From the NCBI RefSeq assembly GCF_958298935.1, contig NC_084922.1, positions 5,210,501-5,274,500 on the forward strand: a DNA stretch of 64,000 nucleotides, written 5' to 3'. Positions within the stretch are counted from its first letter, which is position 1, and every line of letters begins with the position of its first letter. The position numbers were made by a program, and so were the translations under genes. Positions 44,990-57,952 of this stretch are shown here, in pieces. The stretch comes from Phragmites australis. Taxonomy: Eukaryota > Streptophyta > Magnoliopsida > Poales > Poaceae. The notes beneath the pieces are model-generated. The model did not search any database. It worked only from the letters and a program-made list of their open reading frames with translations, and had not been told where the DNA came from.

Positions 44990-47562
44990 CGCTCGAACCG
45001 AATCATCTAGTCACGATTGAACCTGCTTGGGTGATGTGTGCGGCGCGGAAGGCAAGTGGTTTCATGTGCCGATGCCGGCGTGCAGCCGATTTGCGCAGTC
45101 CAGTTGACATTGCGCTCTCTTTTGGTTTCATGTGCAGTGCACCTAGTCTGGACGACAGGCTTGAGCCCCGGATCGTGATGGACACTTGTGTGGTCGGATG
45201 CGATCTGGTACTCGCTTTCACGCGTCGTTGTTACTGAGCCAAGCCGGTAAACTTGACTAGCAGATGGTTTTGCGGGTGCACACGAGGTATGGAGCCAACA
45301 AAAAAAAGCTTTGCTCGGGTCATGGTCGTAATGAAGTATTCCGTTATCAAAAAATGTTTCATTTTCCTTCATCGCACCATTCGCAGGAGTTACCTGACAC
45401 GATGTCACGACAGGGGTGGGAATCGCGCCTGTCACGTTTGAAGTCATCACATCTCGGCCGTGCAGCCAACCTTTGATGACAAGTACAGCCGCTCACAACA
45501 AGTGCACGTCAGAACGGCCCAGCATGGTTCGTGGGTGACGCCCGATCCTAGCTCTCGCGTTCACGTGGAACCACGTCGGCAACTTGGGGAAGGTGATCGA
45601 GGAGAATCGCGTGCGCTCTCGCTGATCGCACGCCGACATCGTGAAGGACTCCTACCAGCGAAGCAAAAGGTTCGTAACACATAGGGCACTGTATGATATC
45701 GAAAAAACTCGTACGAGTGTGCGTGACTTAGAAATCATGGTGCATTCGTCCGTATCCAAGTCGGTCACCGATGGTGAGCGGCGGCCGTAGAGTTTGGGAT
45801 TCCGGATTCAAGGTTAAAATTTGGAGTCTTGACGGGTATAGAAGAAGTTCCGTCGCAGAGGGGGAGGGGGCTAAGTTCGGACGGCGAGGGCTACATCGCT
45901 CGGGCGGTGGAGAACTGTCGGTGGACGGTATCGGCGATGGGGGGCAACGTCAGGTTAGCGTGACGGCGAGCGACGGTGGTGGATTTGACAGTAGAGAGTC
46001 GTCGGAGACGATGAAATGGGGCAGGGTGAGGGTGAGCACGACAAAGAAAGAGGAACACGAGTAAATTGAGGAGGACAGGGTGAGGACGAGCAACGGTAGG
46101 CGAAAAAGGAGACTACTAACGCATGCAATTGTCGTTTGATGTTTGAAATCGCACGCAAGCAGGTCTGCTAGCGCGCGAATTAGACACCCCGTATGATATG
46201 CGCCGGAGCTAACGAGCTGCATGCGACTGTTTGAGTACGTTGCCTGCAAGTGCCAACTAGTATTTTGATCTCTTTGTACGTATGGGTATAGTTCGCTTCA
46301 CTCTGGTACAAGAGTACATCGGCGCGTGGTGAGTGAGGAACAAGTAGTCGTCGGCGTAATATCTTGTTAGGGAAGCGTTAGAGCCTATGTAAGGGCCGAC
46401 ATGATGTCGGCAAAGCCGGGATTAATTGCGACCGGCTGGGGCTCTCACTGACCCCAAGTGGTAGCTTCATTCTATGCCAGCGGCGCACTGCACGGCGATA
46501 TCTTTTGCCGGTCTATTGACGATCGTGCTTGCATAAACTTACGATGTTTACTAGTTTGATTGACGTCCAGGTTTTTTATAGCTCATATTCTAGTAATATA
46601 GTAGCGTATAAGCTAGCTAATTTAGATGCTAATCTTTAGTTGGGAGATGTTCTAATCTGGCATGACACTGTCGTAAATAATATAAGTGGCCGTATACATT
46701 GCGTCGGCTTCTTGTTAAAGGAATTACTTCCCATCTTAAAACAAGACGCCGACCTTGGATTGCGGATCAGGGAAGTGAGGTGGCCCACAAACTTGTATCG
46801 TTCGCTCGTGCCGGTGCCGACCACCCCACACGAGTTAACGAGCTCCGGATCTGGGCCGGGCCAATCACATGCAAATTGTAACCACCCGAATAAGTTAATC
46901 GAGGCCCATAAGTTCAGGGCCCAGTACACGTTGACCAGTCTCCAATCAAGAAATTTATTGGGCCGTGACGTATGTACGAGAAAGCGAGAGATTTCTTGGC
47001 CCACGGGCTTTGAGATCTTTGCTTTCATAAGAGAACGACACGTGTGGCACCCAGTGGTAGAGGCAAGAGTAGAAATGGTAGCACGGATCACTAACCAACT
47101 AGCTCTTTTACAAATTACTGTTCCCTCTGACTTTAGAAGCGTGACGTGAGGATCTGAATCCGGATTAGTGGACGATCTTGTTCTATCCATCACGCCCGCC
47201 GCGCCGCCAAAATATTCTAGCACAAGATCAAATCGACGCGGATAGATACCTGCATGATCCATGTAAAACACACGCACGAACAAAAAGAAGAAAAAGAAAA
47301 AGGCAAAGGCAAAGGCGTCTCGTCCTGATCCCATCGGCGGTGCACTCATCGGACGGATCACGATCACCCACGCGCGGCACGTTTCGGTGTCGTGTCTGGA
47401 CGAACAGTCCCGCGCGCAGTGTCCACAGCAAAGCTTTGTTCGGCCTGCACTGCCTGCTTGCGTTGCGACGGTGCGGGTAAAGCTTTTGACTACCCAAAGT
47501 AGTCACATATGTATATATTATGTATATATTATTTTTCTTTAGATTTGAGAGCGTACTGAGAC
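44990..47562. other. Intergenic, no supported gene
   Basis: Composition is mixed and GC-richer at about 45000-46100 and 46780-47480. Open frames of 60-240 codons lack motifs and overlap each other on both strands. 47278-47318 is an A/G run ('aaaaagaagaaaaagaaaaagg'). Confidence 0.35.
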
Positions 47563-47565
47563 TAA

Positions 47566-47852
47566 GGTCCTGTTTGTTTTAGCTGTAGATTGTGAAAAAC
47601 AGCTTATAGATTGTGGATTGTAAGAAGCTGGATTGTAAAATCTGGATTGTGGATTATTAGAATCTGGTGGAAAGCAGATTGCTGGATTGTTATAATCTGT
47701 GTGTTGGATTGTAACAATCTAGTTTTTCTAACCAGCTGTTTGTTTCAGCTTTTAGATTATGATCAGAATCCAGCTTTTACAATCCAGCTATTTATTTCAG
47801 CTTTTGAATTTTGATCACAATCCAACTTTTATAATCTGAAACAAACAGGACC
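47566..47852. mobile_element. Complete Tourist-like MITE with TAA target duplication
   Basis: The ends GGTCCTGTTTGTTT and AAACAAACAGGACC are perfect 14-bp inverted repeats, flanked by TAA on both sides (47563-47565 and 47853-47855). The 287-bp interior is AT-rich and made of repeated 'gattgt' and 'agctt' words that let the element fold on itself. There is no coding capacity. Features fit PIF/Harbinger-derived Tourist elements. Confidence 0.88.
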
Positions 47853-47855
47853 TAA

Positions 47856-48827
47856 GACTTACCGGTAGACATATTTCACTATATGAACTCTAACAAATTA
47901 CGCAAGTGGTTGTTTGTTACAAAGCTCCATTTGGCCGTACAAGAACGTGACAAAGACATGTTTTTTCGTAAAGCGTAAACAAAGATGCCGAGCCTGGTTG
48001 CAGTCGTTCTACGAGCGACTGAGCAAAGTACCAGTCGTTTGTTCAAGGCTGAACAGGGGGGGGGGGGGGGGTGGCTCTGTCAGGGTGGGTGTGGAGTAGG
48101 AAGGGTTGGTCTACCAGATCCTTTAGTTAAATTCATCTTACTCTTTTCTCGATCGTTCTCTTTAGAGTGCTATGGATACTTGTTTTCTCCGAAGAAGGTA
48201 GGCGTTTGCATCGATCCAGAGTCAGGTCAGGCCGATCACATCGGCGTTGCGCGACGGGCGATACACGTTTTGATGCTGCCAATCGCCCTAGACTTTTTGT
48301 GCGTGGTACACACGTAGCCAAACTTGTTGGGCTGAGCTTTAGCCATGAGTTACTCGAGTAGCTTGTTGATTGCCACGTTGATGGATGCACACGAAACACT
48401 TTACAGCTAGCTACAAGGTGTCCGTACGTTATAACAGATCTCAATATTCTACACAAAACAGTTCCATATTTTACATAAAATTTTTGTATACACCATGCGC
48501 TATGCCTACTAATTGGGTAAAAAAATTGCAAGGGGGACTACGAAACATAGAATCGTTGCCAAACATTACTAGGGGCATGCTTGGGCCACTCCCAACAGCG
48601 GCTGTGATTGCAGGGTTCTTGGCAGACGCACACCACCACGCTGTACTTCTTAGGACCACAGCATTTGACCGTCCCTTTCATTATTTGTCGTGATGGCATG
48701 TGAAGCATTGAATAAAAGATAACAATATAGGTGAGATGTTTTTTGAGAGGGGGAGGGGTGTTGTAAAAAAAAAAACTTAATGGTCACAGAAAGGTCATCT
48801 AAAATTATTGTAGCGTATATAACATTT
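47856..48827. other. Intergenic with a 16-bp G run
   Basis: No gene is supported. A run of 16 G lies at 48056-48071. Several frames (48133-48531 minus, 48385-48693 plus) overlap and have no recognisable content. Confidence 0.35.
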
Positions 48828-49440
48828 TTTTTTTGCGAAAGGGAAGGATTTTATATTAAAAGGGAGTACAGTACAACCCCTTTTTGTGTGTAGGACCCTG
48901 AAGAAACAGGAAATAACAACCTATTACAACCAGGTCCTTGCAACCTCCACCTACAACTCCGGTGACCAACATCGTCGACGAAGCTGGAGCCGAGTTCCAC
49001 CATCAAGTCGACAAAAAGCTCCAAACATTGGATTTGCCGCATCATCCATCGCTTCAGGCATGTACTAAGACGAATCTAAAACCACCGAAAGCAAATTGAC
49101 CATTTTCTCGCCGGTGAAGATGGGGGAATAAATCTAGGCCATCAGCCACACCAGCTATGAGTGGTGGCCTAGAGAAGACAGCCGCTATCAGCAACATGAA
49201 GACTACCGATGTGGAACAAGCACCCACCAAAGGGGAAAACAAGCTCTCTCTCCCTATCTCAAGGAGGAGATAAACGAAGCTCCGATTTGCAGCGCCAGCG
49301 ACCTTGATAGCAACATCAACTAACAGAGGAGAGCAACCTTCGCCGGACGCCAGAGCAGTAATACCAAGAAGCCAAGCCATGCCTGACGCTGGAACGAATC
49401 CACCAAAGCAAGCCTAAACAAACTAGCTAGACAAAACTAC
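48828..49440 (-). mobile_element. Retroposon-like fragment with oligo-T edge
   Basis: An oligo-T tract followed by 'gcgaaagggaaggatttta' on the plus strand looks like the inverted 3' tail of a LINE-like or other polyadenylated retroposon. The following 550 bp have an abrupt composition change and short remnant frames on the minus strand. No conserved domain was recognised, so class is uncertain. Confidence 0.3.
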
Positions 49441-52073
49441 CTAGTATATATCTATACTAGTGTCTTGGGCTGGCCACCCTCCTCCTCTGACAGTGAGGAG
49501 GTCGTTGGTGGCGAGGGACCAGCTATAAATGGTGATCGAAAACTGAGTTGCCTGTTTTGGCGCCTTGCTACTGTACCAAAAGAGAAGGGGACTCAAAAAG
49601 TTTTGGGTCCCTACCTTTCATCTGCTTTTGTAGCATATATAACATTTGACTACAACTGTTGAACATTTACTTGTTGATTTCCTTAACATAAATCATGCCA
49701 GTTTGCATTAGTGAAATTATATTACAATGCTTGTATTATGGTACAATCTTCTGTTAATGAAGGCACCCTGTCAACTAATCTTCTCTTAATGAAGGCTACA
49801 ACTAATCACAACTTGGGCTCTTCTACTACCAGTTTGTTATGTGTGATTATAAAAAAATACCTAACATATTAATTCTTTGAGAACAAAGAAAAGTTCATAA
49901 AGAAAAGATGGCGTGTCTTGCTTATATATGACAATAGCAGAAATAGAAATTATAACAGACATGACCTTTTGATCGAATTGCTTGCAACAACAATAGCTGG
50001 TGTCAGAAAACCATGGTTAATTCAATCCGAAAGGCAAGAGGCACACTGCTCAATTACTTAAACATCACTTGTTCATTAGGTTGATGGAATGAAGTCTCTG
50101 CAACAAACATTAGTAAGAACTACATTGGGGCTTCGCACGGAGAACATCCATCTGACATATGTTCCATGGACTATGTATATTATAATTTTTCTCATTTTCT
50201 ATCATCCTAGTATTCACAACCGCCGCAAAGGTTGTTATAGGTTAATGATTCATATTTATATGTCTGGATAACTAAGACCACCTATTCTCGTATTTATATG
50301 TCGAAAGAAGAAGGAATGCAAGATTATATATAATTATTTATAATTATCCATCCAAGCATTTAGTTGAACAACATATGCACACTCGGAGATCACAATTAAT
50401 AGGACCCTCCTGAGATTAATTGGAACCTGCGGGCTGCAACCAAGCACAATGCATCAGACAAGAAGTGCAATAACAGATGAGGAACAACCAAAAATCTTCA
50501 ATTTAAAATACTACCTAATCACTACATCATAGCATCTTCAAAGACAGAGATAGCAGAACATCTCACCATGTGTAGATTTGTGAGGAGGTGCTTGGCCTCG
50601 ATAGGCCACACGAGCAACAATGGCTTGCATTGGGAAGTAGGGAGGAGTAGACATCATAGGGTGAGTCAGTGCGGTACACGTGCTTGTACACCACAACGAC
50701 TGCGATAGTGAAGCAGTCGGCAAGCTCTATGAACTCAATGGCTGCGGCCACACCAGACTTGTGTTGGGTGAAGCACATGTGTGGTTGGACGGTAGAGATC
50801 AAGTCTCCCTCACGGAGTGCGTAGGCGTCTGCAAGTGGAAGCCATCTAGTGCGGCAGTTCACACCTACGCTCGTGGGCGGGTGCGGCGACCGTGGTAGGC
50901 CGACGACATAGGGGTCCGTCTAGCACGACGGTTCGTGCCTGTGCTCACGGTGCCACTCGTCGATCGCAACAAGTGGACCACAGTGGGAGGCATCTAGCAC
51001 AACGACGAAGGAGAATGTGGTCCACGGAAGGGATCCCTTAGCGACAGGGCGTGGGAGGGTGGGTGGTTGGAGAAGGAGACCAGGGCAGTTTTGCCGCGGG
51101 GGGGGGGGGGGGTGGGTTCCCGGGTGGTAGGAAAAGGTGGCAAACACAGTTTTGCAAGGCTTTTTTTGGTTTTTTATTAAGTGGATGGGAAAAGGGAGTC
51201 ATGAGGGGACGAGGTACGACCAACTCTTATTTTATATATTAGAGATGCTCAAGATATCACAAACATGAATCGGTACATGTTGGGATGAAGTTCATAGTTC
51301 CTACAGATAACCCTCAGTTTAAAAGAAGACTGAGAAGGCCACACGATGTTGAGATTGTAACTTTTCCCTTTCTAAATACAAGAAGACTGAGAAGATTAAG
51401 AAATTGGTTTCTTTTCACTTCTTGTAGCAAATCTAGTAAAAAGAAGATAGCAAGGAAGTTAGAAGTGTTGCTTTTATCATAAAAATGAAACAATTAAATA
51501 TAGTTTTTTTATTGCCAATTTGCTCGTTTCGCATGGTTCATCATCCAGGTGGCTACAAACCTTTACCAACCTTGCAGTATACCTCGTATGATGGGAAACA
51601 GGTTACGAGAACTTAGTAAAAGATTAAAAAGCTCAAATACTTGTTGGAGTGATGGCGCTATGCTACTCACTGTGGCTATAAATAATGATATTATCTTGAA
51701 GCAGAAAAAAATTTCATCTCCTTTGTAAGTTATACACACACTGACTTCATACTTGGTCTATGCTTCAACAGTCAGACTCTCAAGATAAGGTAGCAGCAGT
51801 ATGTATGCGAATAAAGCAGGTGATCAGAGAGCTCTTCGTCAGACATGGATGATGTTCTAGGCTTTGGATCCTGTGTACATCATCTTAATGTTGTGTGTTT
51901 CAAGTTTTCCATAGCAGACAAGGAATCCATTTTATTTTTAGTAGTTATTTTTAATCTTTTAAGCTATACGCATCTTGATTATGTAGAGATCATGAGTGAT
52001 TTCTTATAAGGTTGTATCTTCTTGTTATGATGATAAGAGTTAATAAAACATTCTTTATTGAAAAAATATGTGT
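49441..52073. other. Intergenic, no supported gene
   Basis: Mostly AT-rich. A GC-richer patch at 50570-51160 contains a 15-bp G run at 51098-51112 and no recognisable frame. 51240-52070 holds nothing I can identify. Confidence 0.35.
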
Positions 52074-52678
52074 AGGATCGAATATGTGCAAAATACCCAA
52101 TCAGAGGGGGGGGGGGGGTGAATGATTACGGAAACCAAAATCAATGATTAACTCACACAAATCAAAACTCGATTAAACTCGGTATTCCACTCGAAACAGA
52201 AAGTACAACCTCTAGTAAAAATGATGTAGAGAAAGATCTACTGGTCGGATTGCTCTTAAATTTGGTCAGCAAAAACTAGATTTAAGTACACAACTAACCC
52301 AAAAAGTATCGAGTAAATTTGATATTTGGATTAAAAGTTATTTCTGGTCAAAGCAGACTGTGTCAACCAGTATCGAGTAGATCAAAACTTAGTTAAGTTG
52401 ACAAAAAGCTACTCGAGAACAAACCAAATCCACTCAAAAAAATTTTAGATCAAATACTAGATATTTTAGCAAGGTTTTAGATGTATTAAACCAAGATGAA
52501 ACTTCATAGACACATGAAATTAACTGGAAACCAAAAACGAACATGCAAAATATAAAACAAAGAGAAAATTCCGAATCAACAACACATCAACTTACGAAAC
52601 TTGATTTTCATTTCACAGATGAGTTTACAAGATGCCTCTCCAAAACATCCAACAAGATTTTTCACGAAATCCAAAAAC

Positions 52679-52756
<78 letters not shown>

Positions 52757-53620
52757 TCTCTATCTTTCTGCTGCGTTTTGCGCGCTCTTCCTCAATACAA
52801 CAGACCTCTCTATTTATTAGGTAGCCACACGCACAAACATGACCGAATCGAACTATAACTCCCTATCTTATTTAATCTAGTCTCTCTTCTTCTCTAATCA
52901 CAAGAGGATAAATAACTTTCACTAATTAATCTAATTAGCCAACTAGTCTTACGTAATCATGCATGCACATCTCACATGCACACATGCATATACGCAACCA
53001 ACTCAGAGTCTGTCTCTGACACTAACTCTTGTCTCAAGTCCAGCCACCACACGACTCCCTCGTGCCTGCTCCGACTTGAACACAAATTAATCTTCACATC
53101 CTCTTACAATCAGATCACCTCATGCGTCCATCGCGAAGCCTTGTCTCTATATGCATTGTTTTCTCAGCTCGAACGTCCCGCATGACATCCCCAATCACCA
53201 CGACCTCAGTTCCCCTTGAACCTAGTCGCCGAACCTCAGTTCCTCCCTGAACTTAGTTCGTTGATCCGTCATTAACCACGTTCACCTTCGAGCAACACCT
53301 GCACATGAATCAAACAGCAATCGAGTACGAGCACAAGTCCTTCCCGACTTGACTCAAGATCAGTTTACGCAATATAATGCAAACTCCAGCAAAACCAACA
53401 AGCTAACATAAGCATACCCAACTAATGATAATGAATCAAACCAACTATACTATCTAAGCATATCTTAGCAACTCATGAACATCAACCAAATATCATTATG
53501 CTAAATCACTTTGCTCTGCCTATTTCATCAATCAAACCATTTTTCATCACATGATCTCACAATATGGCTAACTCGCTACTTTAGATTCGTGTCATATTCA
53601 ACCAGTGTAAACACCCAGAC
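52074..53620 (-). mobile_element. Possible copia solo LTR (minus strand)
   Basis: The left edge has 'aggatcgaatatgtgc' followed by a G run and 'gtgaatgatta' (52076-52127), closely parallel to the copia LTR end at 8941-8975 ('aggatcgtgatatcacctgagggggtgaatag'). The following 1.5 kb is AC-rich and non-coding and contains the large CT microsatellite. No primer-binding site or coding region is attached, so a solo LTR is the simplest reading. The right end is uncertain. Confidence 0.4.
52681..52751 (+). repeat. (CT)35 microsatellite
   Basis: About 71 bp of uninterrupted CT repeat. Leu-Ser repeat frames across it are artefacts. It is long enough to be highly variable between individuals. Confidence 0.98.
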
Positions 53621-53722
53621 CCTTGAATAAATTAATGAGAAACCACCATGGAAAAGGATTCTGATGTTTTTCAAAAATAAGCAACACATTATTTTTCTTC
53701 TTTTTCTACAGGGTAAAAAACA

Positions 53723-53820
53723 TGTTCCCTCCATTTAGAATAATAGGTGTATTTTATTTTAGAAAAGTCAAACTTTTCTGTAATTTGACTAACATTCAAA
53801 TTATAAGAATTCTAGTATAT
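53723..53820. mobile_element. Stowaway-type MITE remnant
   Basis: 'gttccctccatttagaataataggtgtatttta' resembles the CTCCCTCCGT... end and adjoining sequence of Stowaway (Tc1/mariner-derived) MITEs common in grasses. Only one end is evident; the other is lost. Confidence 0.45.
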
Positions 53821-53849
53821 AAAAATTATACAACTAGGTTCACAATTCA

Positions 53850-56175
53850 ATTTTTTCGATAGATCACAATGAGCTAGAGCTCTAGCCGACCACATATATA
53901 TAAATAAAAAAGAATTGACCCAATTTATAAGGAAAGCTAGGTTTGAAAACATCAACAAAAGCATAATTTCCGAGAGTAAAACCAGCAGACATTCCCAAGT
54001 TGACAATACAACCTCAACTCGAAATAGAGACGCCTACACCAAAATGCACAATCAGACAACAGACAAGTCTAACACATCTCAACTCACGTGCGAACCAACC
54101 AAACGACTGTCACCCTCATAACTCAGACAATGGAGCCCTACTCCCACGCCGCCACAACTCAGTCGGCAAAGCCCTACTCCTAGCTGCCACAACACAACTC
54201 GATCGATGGAGCCTTGTTCCCACACCGTACCACTCTGGCACACAAGTTAGCAGCGCATCGCTTTGGAGGTGCGCACATTGGAACAAATCATTGTCGAGAA
54301 ACGCCAATCTAGAATGGAGAGTCATCACGAAACAAGGATGTAGGAGTAAACCTACAGAAAAAGCTGGTACTTCAAACTGAACTAGACCACACTGTCACTA
54401 AGACGACGACCACCGTGGCATGAGAACTGGACTTCCAAAGCAATGCCTTCAAGGAGGACGCGACGTCGCCGTCGCCTGCCCGGTTGCCCAAACTAGGTTT
54501 TCACCCAGAAGCCCCAGGGAGGGGAGTGAGGGGACGCCCTAACAACGCCTCCAAGGAGGAGAACTGTGCCCGAGGGCGTTGCCATCATTGATGTCAGCCA
54601 AAAACCAGGCAAAACTTTCACCATTGGCTCCCACCTCCAGCCCCTCATGCACGGCCATCCCGTGTAAGGGCCATGACTAAAGCTGCAGCATCACCGTCAC
54701 CTCATAGTCGCTTTGTCCCTCGACCAACCCAGCGCCACGAAGCTCCCTTGGGCCCAACCTGCAGAAGAGGAGGAGGCTGGGCTAAGAGAGGAGTGATGCA
54801 AATGCCAGGAGTCGAGACGGACAAGGTGTCATCGCCACCGAACGCCAGCCAGAGAAGTGGAAGGAGAGCGCGGTCACCACCGATGGTGCCACACAGGCGG
54901 TCCCTACCAAAGGCAATAGGTCGGCGCCCATCTTCGCTAGCACCAAAGCCAGAGCGGGTTAGAGGCCCCACACCACCGGGCGTGTGGAACAAACGGCCTC
55001 GCCACTGGGTTGTGCCCCCGCTCACACGGAGCGCAATGACACGCTGCCCAACAGCACGTTGCCCTACAACATGGCCAACCGCCATGCGCCTTGCAGCGCC
55101 AACGACCATACCCTTGATGATGGCAACGCCTGGAAGGCAGTCATCGCGACCATGGCATAAGTGAGTAGCACACTGGCACACCCATGCAACCAAGGTAAGC
55201 ACATCGGCACCATCATCAGGACAAACCGGATCTGGCCAGGAGCACAATTGGGACGCACACGGAGACCAGCATCATCGCGGTTGTGCCCTGTGCTATGCGC
55301 ACAGCCCGGACGAACCATCGAATCTGGCGCAGCACCGCGCAAGCACCACATGGAACTTGAAGAGGTAGCCCAGCGAGAGAGAGTGCAGATACGGCCGGTG
55401 GGAGACCCAATCCGCGAGACAAGAGCTGCAAGGCCACCGGGAGCAACGTCCTACCCTGGGCCATCTCCCACGCCACGACGTCGGCCTCGAATGCTAAGAA
55501 CACCACCACGATGGCGTTGGCTGCCAGTAGGAACTGGATGACACACAGTAGTGTGCCCAGCCAGCTCTCCACCCACCCCTATTGCGTAAGCGCCTTCGCC
55601 CGCACGTCAACCCATGGTGGCATCATCGGTAACGAGCCCTGTGGTGCCGGTTTCTCAGCACAACATGTTCGACGGAGACCCAAAGCAGACATGTCCCGCG
55701 ACCGCCTTGGTCACAGGCAGCACCTCGGCGGGTGGTAGGAAGGGTGGTAGCACAATGGAGGCAACCCACAGGAAGGATGAGCACAGGAGGACCCGCCAAC
55801 GCTTGCTGAAGGGGTACACCGGCTCAACCAAGTCCCTAGTACTAGTGACCGCGGCCGCTGCGTCTAGCCAGGAATGTGAAACAGCCGTGACTTGCTAGAG
55901 AAGAAGCTAGACATGCCCCTCTTGCAAACGAGGCACGGATCCAAGGGCACCAAGGGCCCAGACCGAACCACCCGACGGAGAAAACTAGCCAGCACGGGAG
56001 GAGAAAGGGAAAAAGGGAGAGGAGAAAAGGAGAGGAAGAGGGAGGGGGAGGGGCCGCAGCCGCCGGAGCAGATCGCTGGTGGCGGCGGCGGTTAGGCGGG
56101 GTGCGAAGAGGGGGAGCGCTAGGCGGCGGGGGTGAGTCGCCCCAAGGGGGGAGACGTGAGGCCGCTTCAAGAATT
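53850..56175 (-). mobile_element. Unclassified degraded repeat, retroposon-like
   Basis: The block starts on the plus strand with a T-rich edge ('caattttttcgatag') and ends with GC-rich DNA near 56175, so read on the minus strand it runs from a GC-rich head to an A-rich tail. It is GC-moderate throughout and differs sharply from both flanks. Frames at 54702-55247 and 55842-56201 on the minus strand are low-complexity Pro/Ser/Ala. Phrases such as 'cttcaaggaggacgcgacg' and 'gttttcacccagaagcccc' look like dispersed grass repeats, but I cannot name the family. Confidence 0.3.
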
Positions 56176-57905
56176 AAAGCAGAGAAAATGATATAAACCA
56201 TAGATATTTATAATTTAAAATGACTTCACACTATATAGATTTTGTAGCTATAAATAACATATTTTAAGAGAAAACTTTAGTTAAAATATAATTCAAAGAG
56301 GGAGGAAAAAAATACCCCTACTACTACACGGAGGGGGGTATTTGCTTTCCTTGTTGCAGTCCCTGTCGTGCAGGCAGACGATCAACACCTATGCTCGGGA
56401 GCAAGAACAAAGCAGTTCCCAGGAAAAGCAAAAGCCAGGGTCCAGAGCTAGTCCCGAGAGAACAAAGCGCAAATCGTGCGGAGCGGCAGCATCTTTTGAT
56501 GGAACCGAGCGGCATCTCGGTGCCTTTTCCGAGCTTCCCTAGTCCTGAATCCTGATCCAGAGCAGGAGAAATGAAGCAGATCGATCATCCGATAGCAAGT
56601 GTGAGATCGAAACGCAGACACCGACAGTGACATGATTAAAGACAGACAGGGCCACTTGATTCGCTAGAGCAGCTAGCCTACTACTACCTCGCAAAGCAAT
56701 TGTTCCAGAAGAGCTTTAAACCTAGGTGCATCAGAATTCAGAGAGGTTGGGAAAAAGAAAAAAAAAAACCAAAGGAAACTGGCCTGTTAATGCCCTCTTT
56801 CTTTCTTGTGATCTGCCGGCAGGTTCAGATGAAGTTGCAGAGAGGCTCCCAAGTAGTTTCTAATGTTGAAAGAGATGCCATGTTGAGAGACAAAAGTGGC
56901 AAAAATTCAGGGCCATGCTTCTGGAGCTAGTTGAGCTTTCTATCTAGCTCAGATTCCCACTGGATGGATGGGCACCAACATTTCCTACGCATTAACCGGA
57001 AGAGCTTCAGGAAGTTAGCTTCGGGTTTGACATAAACAAATAACACCCTTCCTGAATATCAGCCACCTAAAATCTCAAAGGATTTCGACTCCTAGTGTGA
57101 ACACACGTCCGCATGCTCCAGCGGCGGTTCCCAATGGAAGATTGATTGGGGGAGGGGTTCCTTCGCCGTCAATTTTAGAGGAAGATCTGAGGGACAGATC
57201 AGTCCGACGGAGGAGACGACGCGGGGTGGGTGATGATGCAGCAGAGGATGCTTAGTGGGCCAGGGTGAGACGAGGGAGCTCGAAAATGGAGATGTTAGCT
57301 CATCGGGAATGGTGGATGCAAATTCGGCAGCGGGAACGCCATCGGAGATAGTTGGGGCGGGCGGACGGGATAACCATGGGATGGGAGGTTGAAAACGGTT
57401 GTGAGCCATTGGAAGGATATTCAATGGCTCACAGCCATCACCTGAATTTCTTTCAATTTTAGACATCTTAAGAATAGGAATATGGTCTTGTTATTGAACG
57501 CTAGTGTTTGCTTGATTTCACATCAAAGAGAACCAAACGAAAATTTAAAAGACTAGAGGAGTCAAGCCAAGGTGGTAGCAGATGGCTACCACTCAAGTTC
57601 ATGTTCGGCTGCTATGCAACTCCCAGTGCTGAAACTGAATAAATCATGGTGCCTATACTGCTTTTGGCGTTAGATGTTGAGGGAAATGGTCGTTTAATGC
57701 ATCAACAGCAAAGGGTGATTGACAAGTTGATTAAAAGCAGTGGGAAATGAAGCTAGAAATTCTGTCATGATTAAGGGGAAGAGAGGGCCCCAGATAATGT
57801 TATGTGTTGGGTCAACACCATAGGTAGGCAGTAGTCACCCATAGTCTGCCTCTCTGGTCTGGTAAGCAAGTGCTGTAGTCCGCTACGTGCTCCAGCACTA
57901 GCAAC
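56176..57905. other. Intergenic, no supported gene
   Basis: AT-rich with occasional GC-richer stretches (56340-56540, 57090-57400). A minus-strand frame of 124 codons at 57092-57466 shows no recognised motif. Confidence 0.35.
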
Positions 57906-57952
57906 TCTGTCCTATTCTCAAAAAAAAAAAAAAAAAAAAAAATCTGTCCTAT
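57906..57952 (+). repeat. Poly-A flanked by a perfect 10-bp direct repeat
   Basis: TCTGTCCTAT at 57906-57915 is repeated exactly at 57943-57952, with TCTC plus 23 A between. This is the signature of target-primed reverse transcription: a target-site duplication around an insert that is almost only the poly-A tail. Confidence 0.7.

Noticed and set aside
45007..45450. Minus-strand frame of 147 codons
   Set aside because: No recognisable motif and no promoter-like sequence; overlaps other frames.
52543..52858. Leu-Ser repeat frames
   Set aside because: Translation of the CT microsatellite at 52681-52751.
54673..55541. Frames of 126-181 codons on both strands
   Set aside because: Inconsistent frames, low-complexity Pro/Ser/Arg content and a repeat-like context; no protein family recognised.
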